Source: Euonymus europaeus (lineage: Eukaryota > Streptophyta > Magnoliopsida > Celastrales > Celastraceae). From it: a DNA stretch of 64,000 nt. Positions 61,301-64,000 of the stretch are shown here, in pieces; position 1 is the stretch's first letter, and each line of letters opens with the position of its first letter. The notes beneath the pieces were generated by a model. It was given only the letters and a program-made list of their open reading frames with translations, had not been told where the DNA came from and did not search any database. The stretch spans positions 14,892,501-14,956,500 of the forward strand of contig OY756958.1 of NCBI GenBank assembly GCA_963580455.1. Reading direction: 5' to 3'. A program made the translations under genes and the position numbers.

Positions 61301-64000
61301 CATAGAGTGAGTTGAGCAACTTCGGACTATCAAAGTTGCTCGGTGTACACTTTTTGTTGTTCTTCTATGTCAAATTTTACGAGTCTAAGCTTCCTAGATT
61401 ATTTCGATTTGAAAACACCAAATTTACAAGACAAATAGACAAAAACGTTAAAAGCTCCTCCGTAGAGGGAGTTGAGCAACTTCTAATCATCAAAGTCGCT
61501 CGGTGTACACTTTTTATTGTTCTTCTATGTCAAATTTTACGAGTATATGCTTTGTGGATTATTTTGATGCCAAAACCCGAACTTTCTATGACAAATGGAC
61601 AAAAACTTTAAAAGCTCCTCCATAGAGAGAGTTGTGCAACTTCGGACTATCAAAGTTGCTCGATGTACACTTTTTATTGTTCTTCTATGTCAAATTTTAC
61701 GAGTATATGCTTGCTGGATTAGTTTGATGCCAAAACTACAACTATCAATAAAAAATGGGCTAAACCGTTAAAAGCTTCTTCATAGTGCGTTGAGCAATTC
61801 CAGACCATCAAAGTTGCTCGTTGTACACTTTTTATTATTCTTCTACGCCAAATTTTAGGAGTATAAGCTTCCTAGATTATTTCGATGTGAAAACCCCAAC
61901 TTTCTAGGACAAATGGACAAAACCGTTTAAAGCTCCTCTATAGAGTGAGTTGAGCAACTTCGGACTATCAAAGTTGCTCAGTGTACACCTTTTATTGCTC
62001 GTCTATGTCAAATTTTACGTGTATAAGCATCCTAGATTATTTCGATGTGAAAACACCAACTTCACAAGACAAATGGACAAAAACGTTAAAAGCTCCTTCA
62101 TAGAGAGAGTTGAGCAACTTCTAATCATCAAAGTCGCTCTATGTACACTTTTTATTGTTCTTCTATGTCAAATTTTACGAGTATATGCTTCCTAGATTAT
62201 TTCGATGTGAAAACACCAACTTTACAAGACAAATGGACAAAAACGTTAGAAGCTCCTCCATAGAGAGAGTTGTGCAACTTCAGACTATCAAAATTGCTCG
62301 GTGTACACTTTTTATTGTTATTCTATGTCAAATTTTACGAGTATAAGCTTCCTAGATTATTTCGATGCCAAAACCCCAACTTTCTATGACAAATGGACAA
62401 AAACTTTTAAAGCTACTCAATAGAGAGAGTTGAGCAACTTCAGAACATAAAAGTTGCTCGGTGTACACTTTTTATTGTTACTCTATGTCAAATTTTACGA
62501 GTATAAGCTTCCAAGATTATTTCGATGCCAAAACCCCAACTTTCTATGACAAATGGACAAAAACTTTTAAAGCTACTCAATAGAGAGAGTTGAGCAACTT
62601 AAGAACATAAAAGTTGCTTGTTGTACACTTTTTATTGTTATTCTACATCAAATTTTACGAGTATATGCTTCATAGATTATTTCGATGCCAAAACCCCAAC
62701 TTTCTATGACAAATGGACAAAAACATTAAACGCTCCTCCATAGAGTGTGTTGTGCAACTTTGGACTATCAAAGTTTCTCGGTGTACGCTTTTTATTGTTA
62801 TTCTATATCAAATTTTACGAGTATAAGCTTCCTAGACTATTTCGATGCCAAAAACCCAACTTTATATGACAAAATGACAAAACCGTTTAAAGCTCCTCCG
62901 TAGAGTGAGTTGAGCAACTTCTGACTATCAAAGTTGCTCGGTGTACACTTTTTATTGTTCTTCTATGTCAAATTTTACGAGTATAAGCTTCCTAGATTAT
63001 TTTGATACTAAACACCAACTATCAATGACAAATCGACAAAACCGTTAAAAGCTACTCCATAGAGAGAGTTGAGCAACTTCGGACCATAAAAGTTGCTCGG
63101 TGTACACTTTTTATTGTTCTTCTATGTCAAATTTTACGACTATAAGCCTCCTAGATTATTTTGATGCCAAAACCCCAACTTTCTATGACAAATGGACAAA
63201 AACGTTAAAAGCTCCTCCATAGAGAGAATTGTGCAACTTCGGACTATCAAAGTTGCTCGGTGTACACTTTTTATTGTTCTTCTATCTCAAATTTTACGAG
63301 TATAAGCTTCGTAGATTATTTCGATGTGAAAACACCAACTTTACAAGACAAATGGACAAAAACGTTAAAAGCTCCTCCATAGAGAGAGTTGAGCAACTTC
63401 GGACCACAAAAGTTGCTAGGTGTACACTTTTTATTGTTCTTCTAAGTCAAATTTTACGACTATAAGCATCCTAGATTATTTCGATGCCAAAACCCCAACT
63501 TTCTATGACAAATGGACAAAAACATTAAAAGCTCCTCCATAGAGTGAGCTGTGCAACTTCGGACTATCAAAGTTGCTCAGTGTACACTTTTTATTGTTCT
63601 TCTATGTCAAATTTTACGTGTATAAGCTTCCTAGATTATTTCGATTCCAAAACCCCAACTTTTTATGACAAATGGACAAAACCGTTTAAAGCTCCTCCAT
63701 AGAGTGAGTTGTCCTACTTCGGACAATCAAAGTTGCTCGGTGTACACTTTTTATTGTTATTCTACGTAAAATTTTACGAGTATAAGCTTCCTAGATTCTT
63801 TCGATGCCAAAACCCCAACTTTCTATGACAAATGGACAAAAACATTAAAAGCTACTCCATAGAGTGAGTTGTGCAACTTCGGACTATCAAAGTTGCTCGG
63901 TGTACACTTTTTATTGTTATTTTATATCAAATTTTACGAGTATAAGCCTCCTAGATTATTTCGATGCAAAAAACCCAACTTTCTATGACAAAATGACAAA

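Larger units (their letters stand above)
40654..64000 (+). repeat. 160-bp satellite array, right block (~146 monomers)
   Basis: Continuous satellite to the end of the window. It includes the source of the captured 444 bp (40654-41097). Besides 160-bp monomers it has a distinct ~158-bp class (ATGGGCAAAACCG... GAGCAATTCCAG, for example 43413-43570). One monomer near 48115 lacks about 22 bp, including the T5 tract, and one near 51241 has two extra bases. No other insertion is present and I see no gene. Frames of 63-99 codons recur because the repeat recurs. Confidence 0.96.

Noticed and set aside
1..64000. CRISPR array or bacterial origin
   Set aside because: Repeats are contiguous 160-bp satellite monomers without unique spacers, and the embedded elements are plant retroelements and a plant pararetrovirus.
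40654..64000. CENP-B box or telomere-type repeats within the satellite
   Set aside because: No match to a CENP-B-like box was seen; the CCAAAACCCCAACTTT stretch is not a tandem telomere motif.

Overview
The window looks like plant nuclear DNA, most likely centromeric or pericentromeric heterochromatin of a eudicot. About 60% of it (roughly 38.6 kb, some 240 units) is one tandem satellite with a 160-bp monomer, always in the same orientation and organised into several higher-order repeat (HOR) periods. I see no host protein gene, tRNA or rRNA. The many short open frames inside the satellite are by-products of the repeat.

Layout: 1-6637 satellite, starting with two tandem copies of a 1919-bp HOR; 6638-14428 an integrated plant pararetrovirus (Caulimoviridae, best match genus Florendovirus), a complete 7693-bp genome equivalent with ~98 bp of terminal redundancy, broken by three frameshifts and one in-frame stop; 14429-14445 a 17-bp inverted scrap of satellite at its right junction; 14446-16025 satellite; 16026-17540 a ~1.5-kb insertion that looks like a solo LTR on the minus strand; 17541-23687 satellite; 23688-40653 a composite Ty3/gypsy chromovirus (Tekay-like) with three LTRs and two internal regions; 40654-64000 satellite with a mosaic of HOR periods.

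The most unusual structure is the gypsy composite. It is a tandem array of a 7407-bp unit made of one LTR (2173 bp), 444 bp of host satellite and one gag-pol internal region (4790 bp), closed by a third LTR. In both units the satellite lies between the LTR and gag, where the primer-binding site and 5' leader belong. The same 444 bp continues unbroken into the array to the right of the third LTR. A near-perfect 5-bp target duplication (TCCGA/TCCTA) flanks only the whole composite. This suggests one insertion, then a tandem duplication whose breakpoint joined satellite to the start of gag, then LTR-LTR recombination that removed the original leader. Both units lack a visible primer-binding site, although one pol frame is 1433 codons long and open. 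They resemble a large satellite in the making more than an active element.

The virus encodes, in order, a movement protein, a coat protein with a zinc knuckle, an aspartic protease, reverse transcriptase/RNase H, and a second ORF of unknown function. A non-coding region carries an 83-bp tandem duplication with a GC-rich hairpin and a 96-codon open frame in the presumed leader. Calls rest on reading the sequence and on family knowledge; no database search or alignment was run, and counts of differences are by eye.
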